Source: Pseudomonas sp. ERMR1:02 (GTDB taxonomy: Bacteria > Pseudomonadota > Gammaproteobacteria > Pseudomonadales > Pseudomonadaceae). From it: a stretch of DNA of 64,000 nt. This document shows, piece by piece, positions 38,384 to 48,585 of the stretch. The translations under genes were made by a program, and so were the position numbers. The notes beneath the pieces were generated by a model, which saw nothing but the letters and a program-made list of their open reading frames with translations, had not been told where the DNA came from and searched no databases. Each line of letters begins with the position of its first letter. Within the stretch, counting starts at the first letter, position 1. The DNA lies in assembly GCF_002277815.1 (NCBI RefSeq), contig NZ_NKJI01000001.1:613501-677500 (forward strand), read 5' to 3'.

Positions 38384-39358
38384 TCAGAAGAGTTTTAGGG
38401 GTTCTTCGTTGAGTGCCGCAAGTTGTTCACGCAACGCCAACACCTGATCACCCCAATACCGCTCGGTGCCGAACCACGGAAAGCTGCGGGGGAATGCCGG
38501 GTCGTCCCAGCGGCGGGCGAGCCAGGCGCTGTAGTGCATCAGGCGCAGGGCACGCAAAGGTTCGATCAGCGCCAGTTCTCGCGGGTCGAAGTCGTGGAAC
38601 TCGTTGTAGCCGTCCATCAATTCCGACAGCTGCCCCAGACATTCCTGGCGGTCACCGGCCAGCATCATCCAGATGTCCTGCACTGCCGGACCCATGCGGC
38701 AGTCGTCGAGGTCGACGATGTGGAACATCTCGTCGCGGCACATCATGTTGCCGGGGTGGCAATCGCCGTGCATGCGGATGTTCTGGTGCGGCGTGTCGTT
38801 GTAAACCTGTTCCACACGCTTGAGCAGATCGCGGGCCACGGACTCGTAGGCTGGCAGCAGGCTCTTGGGTACGAAATTGCCTTCGAGCAATGTAGTCAGC
38901 GAGTCATGTCCGAAGTTTTTTACCGCCAGTGCTTCACGGTGCTCGAAGGATTTGGTGGCACCGACCGCATGCAGTCGACCCAACAGTTGCCCCAGTCGAT
39001 ACAGCTGATCGAGATTGCCCGGCTCCGGCGCACGACCGCCCCGACGAGGAAACAGGGTGAAACGGAAACCGTTGTGTTCGTGCAGGGTTTCACCGTTGTG
39101 GATCATCGGCGCAACGACCGGCACCTCGACCTCAGCGAGTTCGAAGGTGAATTGGTGTTCTTCCAGAATCGCTTCGTTGGTCCAGCGTTGCGGGCGATAG
39201 AACTTGGCGATCAGTGGCTCGGAGTCTTCGATGCCGACCTGATAGACGCGGTTCTCGTAGCTATTGAGCGCCAGGATGCGGGCGTCACTCAAGAAGCCGA
39301 TGCTTTCGACGGCATCGAGTACGAGGTCTGGGGTGAGGGTTTCAAACGGGTGGGCCAT
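38384..39358 (-). CDS. srkA: Stress-response serine/threonine kinase SrkA (YihE/RdoA family)
   Basis: A 324-residue aminoglycoside-phosphotransferase-like kinase. It shows an N-terminal lobe with the ATP-binding lysine (EPLIAKFYRPQRW), the catalytic loop MHGDCHPGNMM, and the metal-binding HIVDLDDCRMGP. In E. coli it counters MazEF-linked death and acts in the Cpx envelope-stress response. ATG 39358 (MAHPFETLTPDLV) is the family start; the frame further upstream is coincidental. Confidence 0.94.
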   Translation of the reverse strand: MAHPFETLTPDLVLDAVESIGFLSDARILALNSYENRVYQVGIEDSEPLIAKFYRPQRWTNEAILEEHQFTFELAEVEVPVVAPMIHNGETLHEHNGFRFTLFPRRGGRAPEPGNLDQLYRLGQLLGRLHAVGATKSFEHREALAVKNFGHDSLTTLLEGNFVPKSLLPAYESVARDLLKRVEQVYNDTPHQNIRMHGDCHPGNMMCRDEMFHIVDLDDCRMGPAVQDIWMMLAGDRQECLGQLSELMDGYNEFHDFDPRELALIEPLRALRLMHYSAWLARRWDDPAFPRSFPWFGTERYWGDQVLALREQLAALNEEPLKLF

Positions 39359-39460
39359 GCTGACTCCTGCGCGCAGCAGGCTGCTGCGTCCGGCCAGGCA
39401 TGGTAGCGCAGACGGGCCGTCTTTAGTGGGTGGGGTTGGGATGTGGGGTGTTTGGGCTGA

Positions 39461-39538
39461 CGCCTTCGCGGGCAAGCCTCGCTCCTACAGGGAGGTGTAT
39501 ACGATCTGTAGGAGCGAGGCTTGCCCGCGAAGAGGCCG
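39461..39538. repeat. REP pair, CTGTAGGAGCGAG type, inverted
   Basis: CGCCTTCGCGGGCAAGCCTC and its inverse, only about 15 bases apart, ending two bases from the phoX-like stop codon. Confidence 0.9.
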
Positions 39539-39540
39539 GG

Positions 39541-41442
39541 TCAGGCGCCGACGATCCCGCCATCCTCACGGGTAATGGCAATCACCGATGACCGTGGCTT
39601 GCCGTTGGGCAAGTGCTCGGGGAAGGTCGAGCCACCGTTTTCACCTGGATGCTGAATCCCGACAAACAACGTCTTCTGATCCGGCGAGAAGCTGATGCCT
39701 GTCACCTCGCAGCCAATCGGCCCGACCATGAAACGGCGAATTTCGCCGGTCGCCGGGTCGGCGCAAAGCATCTGGTTGTTGCCCATCCCGGCAAAGTCCC
39801 CGGCATTGCTTGCATCGCCGTCGGTGAGAATCCACAAGCGTCCGGCGTCGTCGAAGCCCAGGCCATCCGGGCTGTTGAACATGTTCTGCGGCGTGATGTT
39901 CGGCGAGCCGCCCTTCGGCGTGCCGGTATGCACTTGCGGGTTGCCGGCGACTACGAACAAATCCCAGGCAAAGGTCTTTGAGCCGTGATCGTCGCGGTCG
40001 GTGTGCCAACGCAGGATTTGCCCGTAGACGTTCTTCTCCCGTGGATTTGGTCCACCCACCGGTTGCCCGTCTTCGCCGCGTTTGGCGTTGTTGGTCAGAG
40101 TGCAATAAACCTGACCATCCTTGGGACTCACCACGATCCATTCCGGGCGATCCATGCGCGTGGCCTTGACCACGCTGGCCGCCAGGCGCGCATGAATCAG
40201 CACCTCGGCTTGATCGGCAAAACCGCTGCCGGCATCGATACCGTTTTTGCCATGGCTCAGTTCGATCCATTCGCCCTGGCCTTTGGGGTGATCGGCGTTG
40301 CCGTCGCCGGCGTCGAAGCGCGCTACGTACAAAGTGCCCTGGTCCAGCAGGTCGTGGTTGGCCTTGGGGTTTTTGTGGTTGATCTTGTCGTGGCTGACGA
40401 ATTTGTAGATGAACTCGCCGCGCTCATCGTCGCCCATGTACACCACGGCATGGCCGTCACTGGTTTCAGCCAGGGCGGCGTTTTCATGTTTGAAGCGACC
40501 CAGCGCGGTGCGCTTGACCGGGGTCGATTGCGGATCGAACGGGTCGATCTCGACCACCCAGCCGTGGCGGTTGAGTTCGTTGGGATTGTTCGCCAGGTCG
40601 AAGCGCGGATCATGTTGATGCCAGTTGATGTCTTTGCTGGCCGCCACCGCACCGTAGCGTTTCTGTGCGGCGTCGAACTTTTGCTCGGCATTGCTGCTGC
40701 CGAAGCAGTCGGTGAAGTTCTCTTCGCAGGTCAGATAGGTGCCCCACGGTGTCTTGCCGTTGGCGCAATTCTGGAAGGTGCCGAGGACTGTTTTACCGTG
40801 CGGATCGGCACTGGTTTTCAGCAGATCGTGACCGGCGGCCGGACCGCTCAGGCTGATCGGCGAATGACCATGAATACGTCGGTTGAAGCGCGAATCCTGG
40901 ACGAACTGCCAGTGACCGTTGTTGCGCTGCACTTCGATCACCGTCACGCCTTCGGCGGCCAGCGCCTTGCGCACTTCTTCGGCCGATTGTGGTATGCCGC
41001 CATGGGGGAAGAGGTAGCGGTAATTGGTGTATTCGTTGTTGATCGCCATCAGCGCCCGGTTGTGGTCGTCGGGAAAGGCGAACAGGCTCATGCCGTCGTT
41101 GTTGTCGCCGAACTGGACTTCCTGATGCCCGGCGCTGCCATTGCCGCTCGGGTCGAAGGCCGGGCCGTTCTTGTGCAGGGGCTGGCCCCAACTGATCAAC
41201 ACCGAAGATTTGTAGCCGGGCGGCAGGCTGATGCTGTCAGCGGTGGCGGCGGGGATGCTGTCGAAACCCAGCAATTGGCTGGTGCCAGCGCTGACACTGG
41301 CGGCCAGCACACTACGGCTCAGCAGATTACCGCCAAGAAACATCGCGGCGCCGCACAGGGCGCCGGCGCTGATGAATCCACGACGGCTGAGGCCGACCAT
41401 TTGTTCGAGGTCGGTGGTTTGGTTTTCTTCCAATAGGCTCAC
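39541..41442 (-). CDS. PhoX-family (DUF839) alkaline phosphatase-like protein, Tat-exported
   Basis: A 633-residue periplasmic protein. A twin-arginine signal (LSRRGFISAGALCGAAMFLGG, about 19-40) is followed by the PhoX beta-propeller: LPPGYKSSVLISWG, NNDGMSLFAFP, GRFKHENAALAETSDGHAVVYMGDDERGEFIYKFVS, and FNSPDGLGFDDAGRLWILTDG. PhoX enzymes are calcium- and iron-dependent phosphomonoesterases. No Pho box was recognised, so phosphate control is not shown. The start at 41442 is preceded by GGGAGCC. Confidence 0.92.
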   Translation of the reverse strand: MSLLEENQTTDLEQMVGLSRRGFISAGALCGAAMFLGGNLLSRSVLAASVSAGTSQLLGFDSIPAATADSISLPPGYKSSVLISWGQPLHKNGPAFDPSGNGSAGHQEVQFGDNNDGMSLFAFPDDHNRALMAINNEYTNYRYLFPHGGIPQSAEEVRKALAAEGVTVIEVQRNNGHWQFVQDSRFNRRIHGHSPISLSGPAAGHDLLKTSADPHGKTVLGTFQNCANGKTPWGTYLTCEENFTDCFGSSNAEQKFDAAQKRYGAVAASKDINWHQHDPRFDLANNPNELNRHGWVVEIDPFDPQSTPVKRTALGRFKHENAALAETSDGHAVVYMGDDERGEFIYKFVSHDKINHKNPKANHDLLDQGTLYVARFDAGDGNADHPKGQGEWIELSHGKNGIDAGSGFADQAEVLIHARLAASVVKATRMDRPEWIVVSPKDGQVYCTLTNNAKRGEDGQPVGGPNPREKNVYGQILRWHTDRDDHGSKTFAWDLFVVAGNPQVHTGTPKGGSPNITPQNMFNSPDGLGFDDAGRLWILTDGDASNAGDFAGMGNNQMLCADPATGEIRRFMVGPIGCEVTGISFSPDQKTLFVGIQHPGENGGSTFPEHLPNGKPRSSVIAITREDGGIVGA

Positions 41443-41508
41443 ATCAGGCTCCCTGCGGTTTTTGCAGTCACCTTAATGATGCTTGATGAAAATTTTGTTG
41501 CAGTGCGT

Positions 41509-42273
41509 TTACAGCGGCGTGCCTAGCAGCACGTTGGACGGTGAAAATTGCACACTCACCGGTTTTCCGGCACTCAGTCCCCGGGATCGCAGATGCTCGG
41601 GTTCGGCCAAGGCGCAGAGTGTCTGGCCATTGGGCAGGCCGATGCGCACCTCGCTGGGGCCGTTTTCGGCGTCGAGAATTTCTTCGACAGTGCCTTTGAG
41701 GCAACTGTATCCGGGTGTTGCGATGTCGTCGGCTCCCAGCAGGTCGAGCCAGCCGGCCTTGATCAAAGCCACCACTTCAGTGCCCGGTTGCAGCTCCAGG
41801 CGCAGGGTGCTGTCGTGGGTGATTTGCGCATCGATGCTCAAGCCTTCAGCCAGTTCAAGGCGAATCCTGTCGTTGTGTCCCTGGGTTTCGATGGCCGCAA
41901 TCTTGCCGTGCAACTGATTGCGCGCGCTGGTGCGCAGCATCAAGCGGCTGAGCAGGTCGAGGTCGCTGGCGTCTTCGGCGGCTTCCAGCACCTGGGCCTG
42001 TAACGCTTGCAGCTTTTGATACAGGCGCAAAACCCGCTCGCCTTCGCTGGACAGCTTGGCGCCACCACCGCCCTTGCCGCCGACACTGCGTTCCACCAGT
42101 GGTTTGTGCGCGAGGTTGTTGAGTTCATCGATGGCGTCCCAGGCGGCCTTGTAGCTCAGGCCTGCGCTTTTCGCCGCACGGGTGATCGAACCCTGTTCGG
42201 CAATGTGCTGCAACAGGGCGATGCGTTGTGGGCGGCGGACGATGTGCTGGGACAGCAGCGTGGGCAAGGACAT
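41509..42273 (-). CDS. modE: Molybdate-responsive regulator ModE
   Basis: A 254-residue protein with an N-terminal winged-helix DNA-binding domain (RRPQRIALLQHIAEQGSITRAAKSAGLSYKAAWDAID, then GGKGGGGAKLSSEGERVL) and two C-terminal molybdate-binding TOBE domains (ARNQLHGKIAAIETQGHNDRI and GYSCLKGTVEEILDAENGPS). It represses molybdate transport when molybdate is bound. The modABC genes are not in the window, so it acts at a distance. Confidence 0.94.
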   Translation of the reverse strand: MSLPTLLSQHIVRRPQRIALLQHIAEQGSITRAAKSAGLSYKAAWDAIDELNNLAHKPLVERSVGGKGGGGAKLSSEGERVLRLYQKLQALQAQVLEAAEDASDLDLLSRLMLRTSARNQLHGKIAAIETQGHNDRIRLELAEGLSIDAQITHDSTLRLELQPGTEVVALIKAGWLDLLGADDIATPGYSCLKGTVEEILDAENGPSEVRIGLPNGQTLCALAEPEHLRSRGLSAGKPVSVQFSPSNVLLGTPL

Positions 42274-42349
42274 GGCAGGGCGCTTTGTTTGTGTCGGTGG
42301 TGAGGACGTTGGCTGCTGGAGGCACGGGAGTCAAGTCGAGCCACAATCC

Positions 42350-42453
42350 CTGTAGGAGCGAGCGTGCTCGCGATGGTCGATAACGATGACGCGGGAAGCC
42401 TGTTTCCCCGTGGCGCTCTCGGGTTCTTCGCGAGCATGCTCGCTCCTACAGGA
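42350..42453. repeat. REP pair, CTGTAGGAGCGAG type, inverted
   Basis: CTGTAGGAGCGAGCGTGCTC and its inverse lie about 50 bases apart between modE and the comF gene. Confidence 0.9.
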
Positions 42454-42459
42454 TTGGTT

Positions 42460-43191
42460 TCAACCGGGTTTGGGAGTGCGGGCCAGGCAATAGACGTCGA
42501 CCCGGGCGGCGCCTGCGTCCATCAGCAGGCGGGCCAGTGCCTGCGCCGTGGCGCCGGTGGTCAGCACGTCGTCCACCAATGCCAGGTGAAGTCCTTTGAA
42601 CGATGCGTCGGGTGCTAGCGCAAAAGCATTGCGCAGGTTTTTCCGTCGTTCGTTGGCGTTCAACGCTTGTTGCGCGCCGGTGTCCTGAATTCTCAGGAGC
42701 AACCGTTCGTCGCAAGGTAAGTCAAGGCGGGTGCTGAGCCAGCGCGCCAGCATCGCGGCCTGATTGAACCCCCGTTGGCGCAGTCGTCGTATGGCCAGTG
42801 GTACGGGCAGCAGCAAATCGGGCCGCGGCAGATCATCATTGAAGCGATGTTGCAGCGCCTGAGCGACAAGTTCGGCAAGCAGGTGGCCAAACGGCCACTT
42901 CGCGCTGTGTTTGAAGCGGGTGATCAGGCTGTCTATCGGGAAGCTGTAAGACCAGGGTGCTATGACCCGTTCGAAGGCCGGCGGTAGCTTCAGGCATTGC
43001 CCACAGGTCAGGCCCGCCGCGGGTAATGGCAGGGCGCAGGTCTGGCAGTGATCGCCGAGCCAGGGAAGCTCGGTTTCGCAGGCCATGCACAGAGGCGTGG
43101 CGCCATCGGCGTCCTCATCGCAGAGTAGGCAGGATTGTTTGTTTTTTAACCAGATGTAAACCTGCCCTTCGTGTCGTGGTTGACAGCGCAT
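42460..43191 (-). CDS. ComF-family phosphoribosyltransferase-like protein
   Basis: A 243-residue protein with an N-terminal double zinc-ribbon (CLLCDEDADGATPLCMAC and CQTCALPLP..TCGQC) and a PRTase-like domain with the LVDDVLTTGATAQALARLL motif. ComF proteins act in DNA uptake in competent bacteria and are also called GntX in enterics. The gene is divergent from bioB, as it is in P. aeruginosa. Confidence 0.93.
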   Translation of the reverse strand: MRCQPRHEGQVYIWLKNKQSCLLCDEDADGATPLCMACETELPWLGDHCQTCALPLPAAGLTCGQCLKLPPAFERVIAPWSYSFPIDSLITRFKHSAKWPFGHLLAELVAQALQHRFNDDLPRPDLLLPVPLAIRRLRQRGFNQAAMLARWLSTRLDLPCDERLLLRIQDTGAQQALNANERRKNLRNAFALAPDASFKGLHLALVDDVLTTGATAQALARLLMDAGAARVDVYCLARTPKPG

Positions 43192-43300
43192 CGCTCTTCC
43201 TTAAATATGCCGAACATCCGTGTAGCGTCTGTGGCTATTCCATCCCTCAGCCGCTTGCCCAGCATAAAACCTTGCCCTGCTTAAAACAAAGGTAACGCCC

Positions 43301-44356
43301 ATGAGCGCCAGCACCACTGCAACCCTGCGTCATGACTGGTCTTTGGCCGAAGTCAAAGCACTCTTCGTTCAACCATTCAATGACTTGTTGTTCCAGGCGC
43401 AGACGGTGCACCGCGCGCATTTCGACGCCAACCGCGTCCAGGTATCGACACTGTTGTCGATCAAAACCGGCGCCTGCCCGGAAGATTGCAAATATTGTCC
43501 GCAGTCCGGTCACTACAACACCGGTCTGGAAAAAGAAAAACTGATGGAAGTGCAGAAGGTCCTCGAAGAGGCCGCTCGTGCCAAGGCCATTGGTTCGACC
43601 CGTTTCTGCATGGGCGCGGCGTGGAAGCATCCGTCGGCCAAAGACATGCCATATGTACTGAAAATGGTCGAAGGCGTGAAGGCTCTGGGCCTGGAAACCT
43701 GCATGACCCTCGGTCGTCTCGATCAGGAGCAGACCGAAGCGCTGGCCAAGGCCGGCCTCGATTACTACAACCACAACCTCGACACCTCGCCGGAGTTCTA
43801 CGGCAGCATCATCACCACCCGCACCTACGGCGAGCGCCTGCAAACGCTGGCCTACGTGCGTGACTCGGGGATGAAGATCTGCTCTGGCGGCATCCTTGGC
43901 ATGGGCGAGTCCCTCGATGACCGCGCCAACCTGCTGATCCAGTTGGCCAACCTGCCGGAGCATCCGGAGTCGGTGCCGATCAACATGCTGGTGAAAGTGG
44001 CCGGCACGCCGTTGGAAAACGCCGACGACGTCGACCCGTTCGACTTCATCCGCATGCTCGCTGTCGCCCGGATCCTGATGCCGCAATCGCACGTACGGCT
44101 GTCTGCCGGCCGCGAAGCCATGAACGAGCAAATGCAGGCCCTGGCCTTCTTCGCCGGTGCCAACTCGATTTTCTACGGCGAAAAACTGCTGACCACCGCT
44201 AACCCTCAGGCCGACAAGGACATGCAGCTGTTCGGGCGCTTAGGGATCCTGCCGGAAGCCCGCGAAGAGCATGCCGATGAAGTGCATCAGGCGGCTATCG
44301 AACAGGCGCTGGTGGAGCAGAAGAGCAGCGAGCAGTTTTATAACGCCGCTGTTTGA
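43301..44356 (+). CDS. bioB: Biotin synthase
   Basis: A radical-SAM enzyme of 351 residues that inserts sulfur into dethiobiotin. The 4Fe-4S-binding cysteines are Cys59, Cys63 and Cys66 ([14 protein letters not shown]). [10 protein letters not shown] and [13 protein letters not shown] are further family motifs. It is first in the bioBFHCD operon, with a REP pair before bioF. The gap to the divergent comF gene (43192-43300) must hold the promoter. Confidence 0.98.
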   Translation: MSASTTATLRHDWSLAEVKALFVQPFNDLLFQAQTVHRAHFDANRVQVSTLLSIKTGACPEDCKYCPQSGHYNTGLEKEKLMEVQKVLEEAARAKAIGSTRFCMGAAWKHPSAKDMPYVLKMVEGVKALGLETCMTLGRLDQEQTEALAKAGLDYYNHNLDTSPEFYGSIITTRTYGERLQTLAYVRDSGMKICSGGILGMGESLDDRANLLIQLANLPEHPESVPINMLVKVAGTPLENADDVDPFDFIRMLAVARILMPQSHVRLSAGREAMNEQMQALAFFAGANSIFYGEKLLTTANPQADKDMQLFGRLGILPEAREEHADEVHQAAIEQALVEQKSSEQFYNAAV

Positions 44357-44369
44357 TCTTTCCCCCGCC

Positions 44370-44460
44370 CTGTAGGAGCGAGGCTTGCCCGCGAATGAGA
44401 CGCCGTGGTCTTTCTGACCGATCGCGGTGAGGCCTTCGCGGGCAAGCCTCGCTCCTACAG
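44370..44460. repeat. REP pair, CTGTAGGAGCGAG type, inverted
   Basis: CTGTAGGAGCGAGGCTTGCC and its inverse lie about 32 bases apart, inside the bio operon between bioB and bioF. Confidence 0.9.
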
Positions 44461-44493
44461 AGGTTATTTGTGTTTCCTTCTCGCGAGGCCTGC

Positions 44494-45672
44494 ATGTCTT
44501 TCGATCTCGCCGCACGCCTGGCTGCCCGTCGTGCCGAAAACCTCTACCGCCAACGCCCGCTACTCGAAAGCCCGCAAGGCCCGCAAGTCGTGGTCGATGG
44601 CCAGCCGTTGCTGGCGTTCTGCAACAACGACTACCTGGGTCTGGCCAATCACCCGCAAGTGATTGAAGCCTGGCGCGCGGGTGCTGCGAAGTGGGGCGTC
44701 GGTGGCGGTGCCTCGCATCTGGTGATCGGCCACAGCGCCCCGCACCATGCCTTGGAAGAAGCCCTGGCCGACCTGACCGGGCGCCCGCGAGCGCTGCTGT
44801 TCAGCACCGGTTACATGGCTAATCTGGGCGCGGTCACGGCGTTGGTGGGGCAGGGCGATACGGTGCTCGAAGACCGCCTCAATCATGCCTCGCTACTGGA
44901 TGCGGGGTTGTTGTCTGGCGCGCGTTTCAATCGCTACTTGCACAACGACTCGACGAGCCTGGCCACACGCCTTGAAAAAGCCACCGGCAATACGCTGGTG
45001 GTTACCGACGGCGTATTCAGCATGGACGGCGACATCGCCGACCTGCCGGCGCTGGCCCGGGTAGCCAAGACCAAAGGTGCGTGGCTGATGGTCGATGATG
45101 CTCACGGTTTTGGTCCGTTGGGCGCCAACGGTGGCGGCATCGTCGAGCATTTCGGCCTGAGTATGGAAGAGGTGCCGGTTCTGGTAGGCACCCTCGGCAA
45201 GGCGTTCGGTACGGCGGGGGCTTTTGTCGCCGGCAGCGAAGAATTGATCGAGAGCCTGATCCAGTTCGCCCGGCCCTACATCTACACCACCAGCCAACCT
45301 CCGGCCCTGGCTTGCGCCACGCTGAAAAGCCTGGAACTGCTGCGCAGCGAGCATTGGCGTCGTGAACATCTGCAGACCCTGATCCGCCAGTTCCGCCACG
45401 GCGCCGAGCAGATTGGCCTGGAGCTGATGGACAGCTTTACGCCGATCCAGCCAATCATGATCGGCGACGCCGGGCGCGCGGTGCGCTTGTCGCAGATGCT
45501 GCGCGAACGCGGTTTGATGGTGACTGCGATCCGCCCGCCAACCGTGCCTGCCGGCAGCGCCCGTCTGCGCGTGACGCTGACCGCCGCCCACAGCGAAGCA
45601 CAGGTGCAGCTATTGTTAGAGGGATTGGCCGATTGTTTCGAGCAACTGGGACCGGAGCCAAGCGATGCGTGA
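44494..45672 (+). CDS. bioF: 8-amino-7-oxononanoate synthase
   Basis: PLP enzyme of 392 residues joining pimeloyl-ACP and alanine. The PLP lysine is Lys236 in [22 protein letters not shown] and HASLLDAG are further family motifs. ATG 44494 ([18 protein letters not shown]) is chosen over 44470 on family grounds, with GAGG just upstream. Its stop overlaps the bioH start by eight bases. Confidence 0.97.
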   Translation: MSFDLAARLAARRAENLYRQRPLLESPQGPQVVVDGQPLLAFCNNDYLGLANHPQVIEAWRAGAAKWGVGGGASHLVIGHSAPHHALEEALADLTGRPRALLFSTGYMANLGAVTALVGQGDTVLEDRLNHASLLDAGLLSGARFNRYLHNDSTSLATRLEKATGNTLVVTDGVFSMDGDIADLPALARVAKTKGAWLMVDDAHGFGPLGANGGGIVEHFGLSMEEVPVLVGTLGKAFGTAGAFVAGSEELIESLIQFARPYIYTTSQPPALACATLKSLELLRSEHWRREHLQTLIRQFRHGAEQIGLELMDSFTPIQPIMIGDAGRAVRLSQMLRERGLMVTAIRPPTVPAGSARLRVTLTAAHSEAQVQLLLEGLADCFEQLGPEPSDA

Positions 45673-46395
45673 TCAACTGATTCTGCTGCCCGGTTGGGGC
45701 CTCGGGATTTCGCCGCTGGAACCGTTGGCGGTGGCCTTGCAGGGCCTGGATGAACACCTGCGCGTGGAAATCGAGCCATTGCCGGAACTGGAATCGAGCG
45801 ACCTTGAAGAATGGCTCGATGAGCTCGACTCAACGATCCCTCAGGACGCCTGGCTCGGTGGTTGGTCTTTGGGCGGCATGCTTGCGTCGGAGTTGGCGGC
45901 GCGTCGTGGCGATCGTTGCTGCGGCTTGTTCACTCTGGCGAGCAATCCCTCTTTTGTCAGCCATGAGCAGTGGCCGAGCGCGATGCCCGGGGAAACCTTC
46001 GATGCGTTTCTGGCGGGCTGTGCCGCCGATCCGCGCACGACGCTGAAACGCTTTTCGTTGCTCTGTGCACAAGGTGCCGAAGACCCGCGTGGGTTGTCGC
46101 GATTGCTGCTTGGTGGTGCGCCGCATAGCGCAGCGCCCGTGTTGATAAGCGGTCTGGAAATGCTCGCGCAACTGGATACCCGGCAAGCCTTGCAAGCCTT
46201 TCGCGGTCCGCAATTGCATTTGTTTGCCGGCCTCGATGGTTTGGTGCCGGCCGAAGCGGCGGGGGACCTGCTGACGTTGCTTCCCGATGTAGAGATTGGC
46301 CTGATTGAACAGGCCAGCCACGCGTTTCTTCTGGAAGACCCCCACGGTGTGGCGGGGGCGATCCAGGCTTTTTGCATGAGTGCGGCGATGACTGA
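45665..46395 (+). CDS. bioH: Pimeloyl-ACP methyl ester esterase BioH, fused in frame to bioC as read
   Basis: Alpha/beta hydrolase releasing pimeloyl-ACP from its methyl ester. Nucleophile Ser68 lies in GGWSLGG, the acid probably in FAGLDGLVP, and the histidine in [10 protein letters not shown]. As read, the frame has no stop and continues through bioC to 47212 (515 residues). Adding one T to the five-T run at 46369-46373 gives an ending AFLHECGDD with a stop at 46393-46395 and 243 residues, the normal BioH length. I give that end as inferred. A genuine BioH-BioC fusion is the alternative, since such bifunctional proteins are known in some gammaproteobacteria. Confidence 0.88.
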
Positions 46396-47212
46396 TTTAT
46401 CCCTTGTGCTTCCCCCTCCAAAGCAGCCCGGCGGTTTGCCCGACAAGCGCCAGGTAGCGGCCTCCTTTTCCCGTGCGGCAGCGAGTTACGACAGCGTGGC
46501 CCAATTGCAGCGTGATGTTGGCAGTCAACTGCTGCGCCGTTTGCCGGAAGATTTCGTACCGGAGCGTTGGCTCGACCTGGGTTGCGGCACCGGGCATTTC
46601 AGTCGCGCGCTGGGTGATCGGTTCCCTGCCAGTCATGGGGTGGCGTTGGACATCGCAGAAGGCATGCTCAATCACGCCCGACCATTGGGCGGCGCCACGC
46701 ACTTCATTGCCGGGGATGCCGAGCGATTGCCGATGCGCGACTCGACTTGCGATCTTATCTTCTCCAGTCTGGCGGTGCAGTGGTGCGCGGATTTCACTTC
46801 GGTGCTCAGCGAGGCCCATCGCGTGCTCAAACCTGGCGGAATTTTCGCGTTTGCTAGTCTGTGCGTGGGCACGTTGTTTGAACTGCGTGACAGTTGGCGG
46901 CAGGTGGATGGCATGGTTCATGTCAACCGTTTCCGTGAATTCGCGGTTTATCAGCAGTTATGCGCGGCCAGCGGTTTGCAGGCGATCAGTCTGCAAACCC
47001 GTCCCCATGTGCTGTATTACCCGGATGTGCGCAGCCTGACCCATGAACTCAAGGCCCTGGGCGCACACAACCTCAACCCAGGTCGGCCGGGCGGATTGAC
47101 TGGCCGGGCGCGGATTCTGGGTTTGATTGAGGCTTATGAGCAGTTTCGTCAGGCCCAGGGCCTGCCGGCGACTTATCAAGTGGTGTACGCCATGATGGAG
47201 AAACCCTTATGA
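46388..47212 (+). CDS. bioC: Malonyl-ACP O-methyltransferase BioC
   Basis: SAM-dependent methyltransferase that starts pimelate synthesis by methylating malonyl-ACP. From ATG 46388 it has 274 residues ([12 protein letters not shown]), with motif I at [12 protein letters not shown] and [37 protein letters not shown] is the typical BioC N-terminus. As read, it is in frame with bioH without an intervening stop. The stop overlaps the bioD start (ATGA). Confidence 0.94.
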   Translation: MTDLSLVLPPPKQPGGLPDKRQVAASFSRAAASYDSVAQLQRDVGSQLLRRLPEDFVPERWLDLGCGTGHFSRALGDRFPASHGVALDIAEGMLNHARPLGGATHFIAGDAERLPMRDSTCDLIFSSLAVQWCADFTSVLSEAHRVLKPGGIFAFASLCVGTLFELRDSWRQVDGMVHVNRFREFAVYQQLCAASGLQAISLQTRPHVLYYPDVRSLTHELKALGAHNLNPGRPGGLTGRARILGLIEAYEQFRQAQGLPATYQVVYAMMEKPL

Positions 47213-47889
47213 GATCAGCCTATTTCATCACCGGCACCGACACCGATGTCGGCAAAACCACGGTGGCCACCGGTTTGCTGTACGCCGCGCGGTCGGCAGG
47301 CCTTAGTACGGCGGCGGGTAAACCGGTCGCCTCGGGTTGCGACGTGACGCCCAAGGGCTTACGCAACGCTGATGCGCTGGCGCTGTTGGCTGAATGCTCG
47401 GTGCCGTTGACTTATGCACAGGTCAACCCGGTGGCGTTCGAGCCCGCAATCGCCCCGCATCTTGCGGCGCGCGAGGCGGGTGTGACGTTGACGGTGCAGT
47501 CGTTGTTGACGCCCATGCAGCAGATTCTCGAAATGCAGGCCGATTTCACCTTGATCGAGGGCGCCGGCGGCTGGCGCGTGCCTCTGGCGGATCAGGACAA
47601 CCTGTCGGACCTGGCGATGGCGTTGGATCTGCCGGTGATTCTTGTGGTCGGCGTGCGTCTGGGGTGCATCAGCCATGCGTTGTTGACGGCTGAGGCGATT
47701 GCTCAGGACGGTTTGCAACTGGCGGGGTGGGTGGCCAACATCATCGATGCGAAGACCTCGCGCCTGGAAGAAAACCTGGCGACCCTCGCCGAACGAATCC
47801 CGGCGCCATGCCTTGGGCGGGTGCCGAAACTCAAAGTAGTGACGGCCGAAGCAGTGGCGGAGCATCTTCAGCTGGATTTGCTGGACTGA
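47209..47889 (+). CDS. bioD: ATP-dependent dethiobiotin synthetase
   Basis: A 226-residue carboxylase-type enzyme closing the ureido ring of biotin. It has the P-loop [14 protein letters not shown] and a second motif [14 protein letters not shown] 47209 overlaps the bioC stop. It is the last gene of the bio operon; only a small GGCACTGTGCC hairpin follows. Confidence 0.97.
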   Translation: MRSAYFITGTDTDVGKTTVATGLLYAARSAGLSTAAGKPVASGCDVTPKGLRNADALALLAECSVPLTYAQVNPVAFEPAIAPHLAAREAGVTLTVQSLLTPMQQILEMQADFTLIEGAGGWRVPLADQDNLSDLAMALDLPVILVVGVRLGCISHALLTAEAIAQDGLQLAGWVANIIDAKTSRLEENLATLAERIPAPCLGRVPKLKVVTAEAVAEHLQLDLLD

Positions 47890-48009
47890 AGTTTTGGAAA
47901 GGGCTTTGTCTATGATAAGGCACTGTGCCATTAGTGTTTTTGACGGGCGTTTCTCAGGCGGGTCTGCTTCAATGGCCGCTGTTGATCCTTTACAAGGACG
48001 AGTTCTCCC

Positions 48010-48306
48010 ATGGAAATCTCAGGAAACACCGCTTTTTATGCCGGTTTGAGCACTATTCAGACAGGGCAGAACCGCGTCGATCAAGCCGCCGGGCAAATCG
48101 CCAACAATACGCTCGAGCGTTCGGTCACCAGCCAATCTTCCGAGCTTCAGGCTGATCGCCTGCGTTCGGTTGATCGCAGCCAGCAATCGGACCTGACCAG
48201 CAACATGGTGGAAATGGCCCAAGGCAAACTGCAGGTGGAGTTGGGCGCCAAGGTCGCCAAGGCATCCGATGAAGTGCTCGGTACGCTGATCGATACCTTC
48301 GCCTGA
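48010..48306 (+). CDS. Small conserved protein resembling flagellar rod-protein ends
   Basis: A 98-residue, soluble, mostly helical protein. The N-terminal AGLSTIQTGQNRVDQAAGQIANNT recalls the helix and asparagine motif that open flagellar rod and hook proteins. The C-terminal NMVEMAQGKLQVELGAKVAKASDEVLGTLID recalls their closing helix. It could be a minimal axial-protein-like protein; the resemblance is by eye. AAGGACGAG precedes the ATG and a terminator follows. It sits between bioD and fadE1, and no flagellar gene is in the window. Confidence 0.75.
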   Translation: MEISGNTAFYAGLSTIQTGQNRVDQAAGQIANNTLERSVTSQSSELQADRLRSVDRSQQSDLTSNMVEMAQGKLQVELGAKVAKASDEVLGTLIDTFA

Positions 48307-48332
48307 TTCTCTTCCCTGAACCTGCACCACTG

Positions 48333-48358
48333 ACGCCGCGATCATTCGCGGCGTTTTT
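48333..48358 (+). terminator. Rho-independent terminator
   Basis: Nine-bp stem ACGCCGCGA / TCGCGGCGT with a four-base loop, then TTTT, 27 bases after the small gene. Confidence 0.88.
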
Positions 48359-48585
48359 CTGCGTAAGTCCTTCTCTGCAAACTATTCTTTCCTACACGGC
48401 GTGTTGCTTGTTCAGCGCCATTGCACGGCTGCGCGTCCCTGCATGGCATGGGGCGATGACGAGCGGCAAAAGATCGAAGCTTGACAAGCTTTTGGCGTAA
48501 ACGTATGTTTCAAACAACTGTTTGACCGCCACAACAAATCCACGCGGTCGTTCATTCACGGTTACATCAGCAGAGGTTTATCGCT

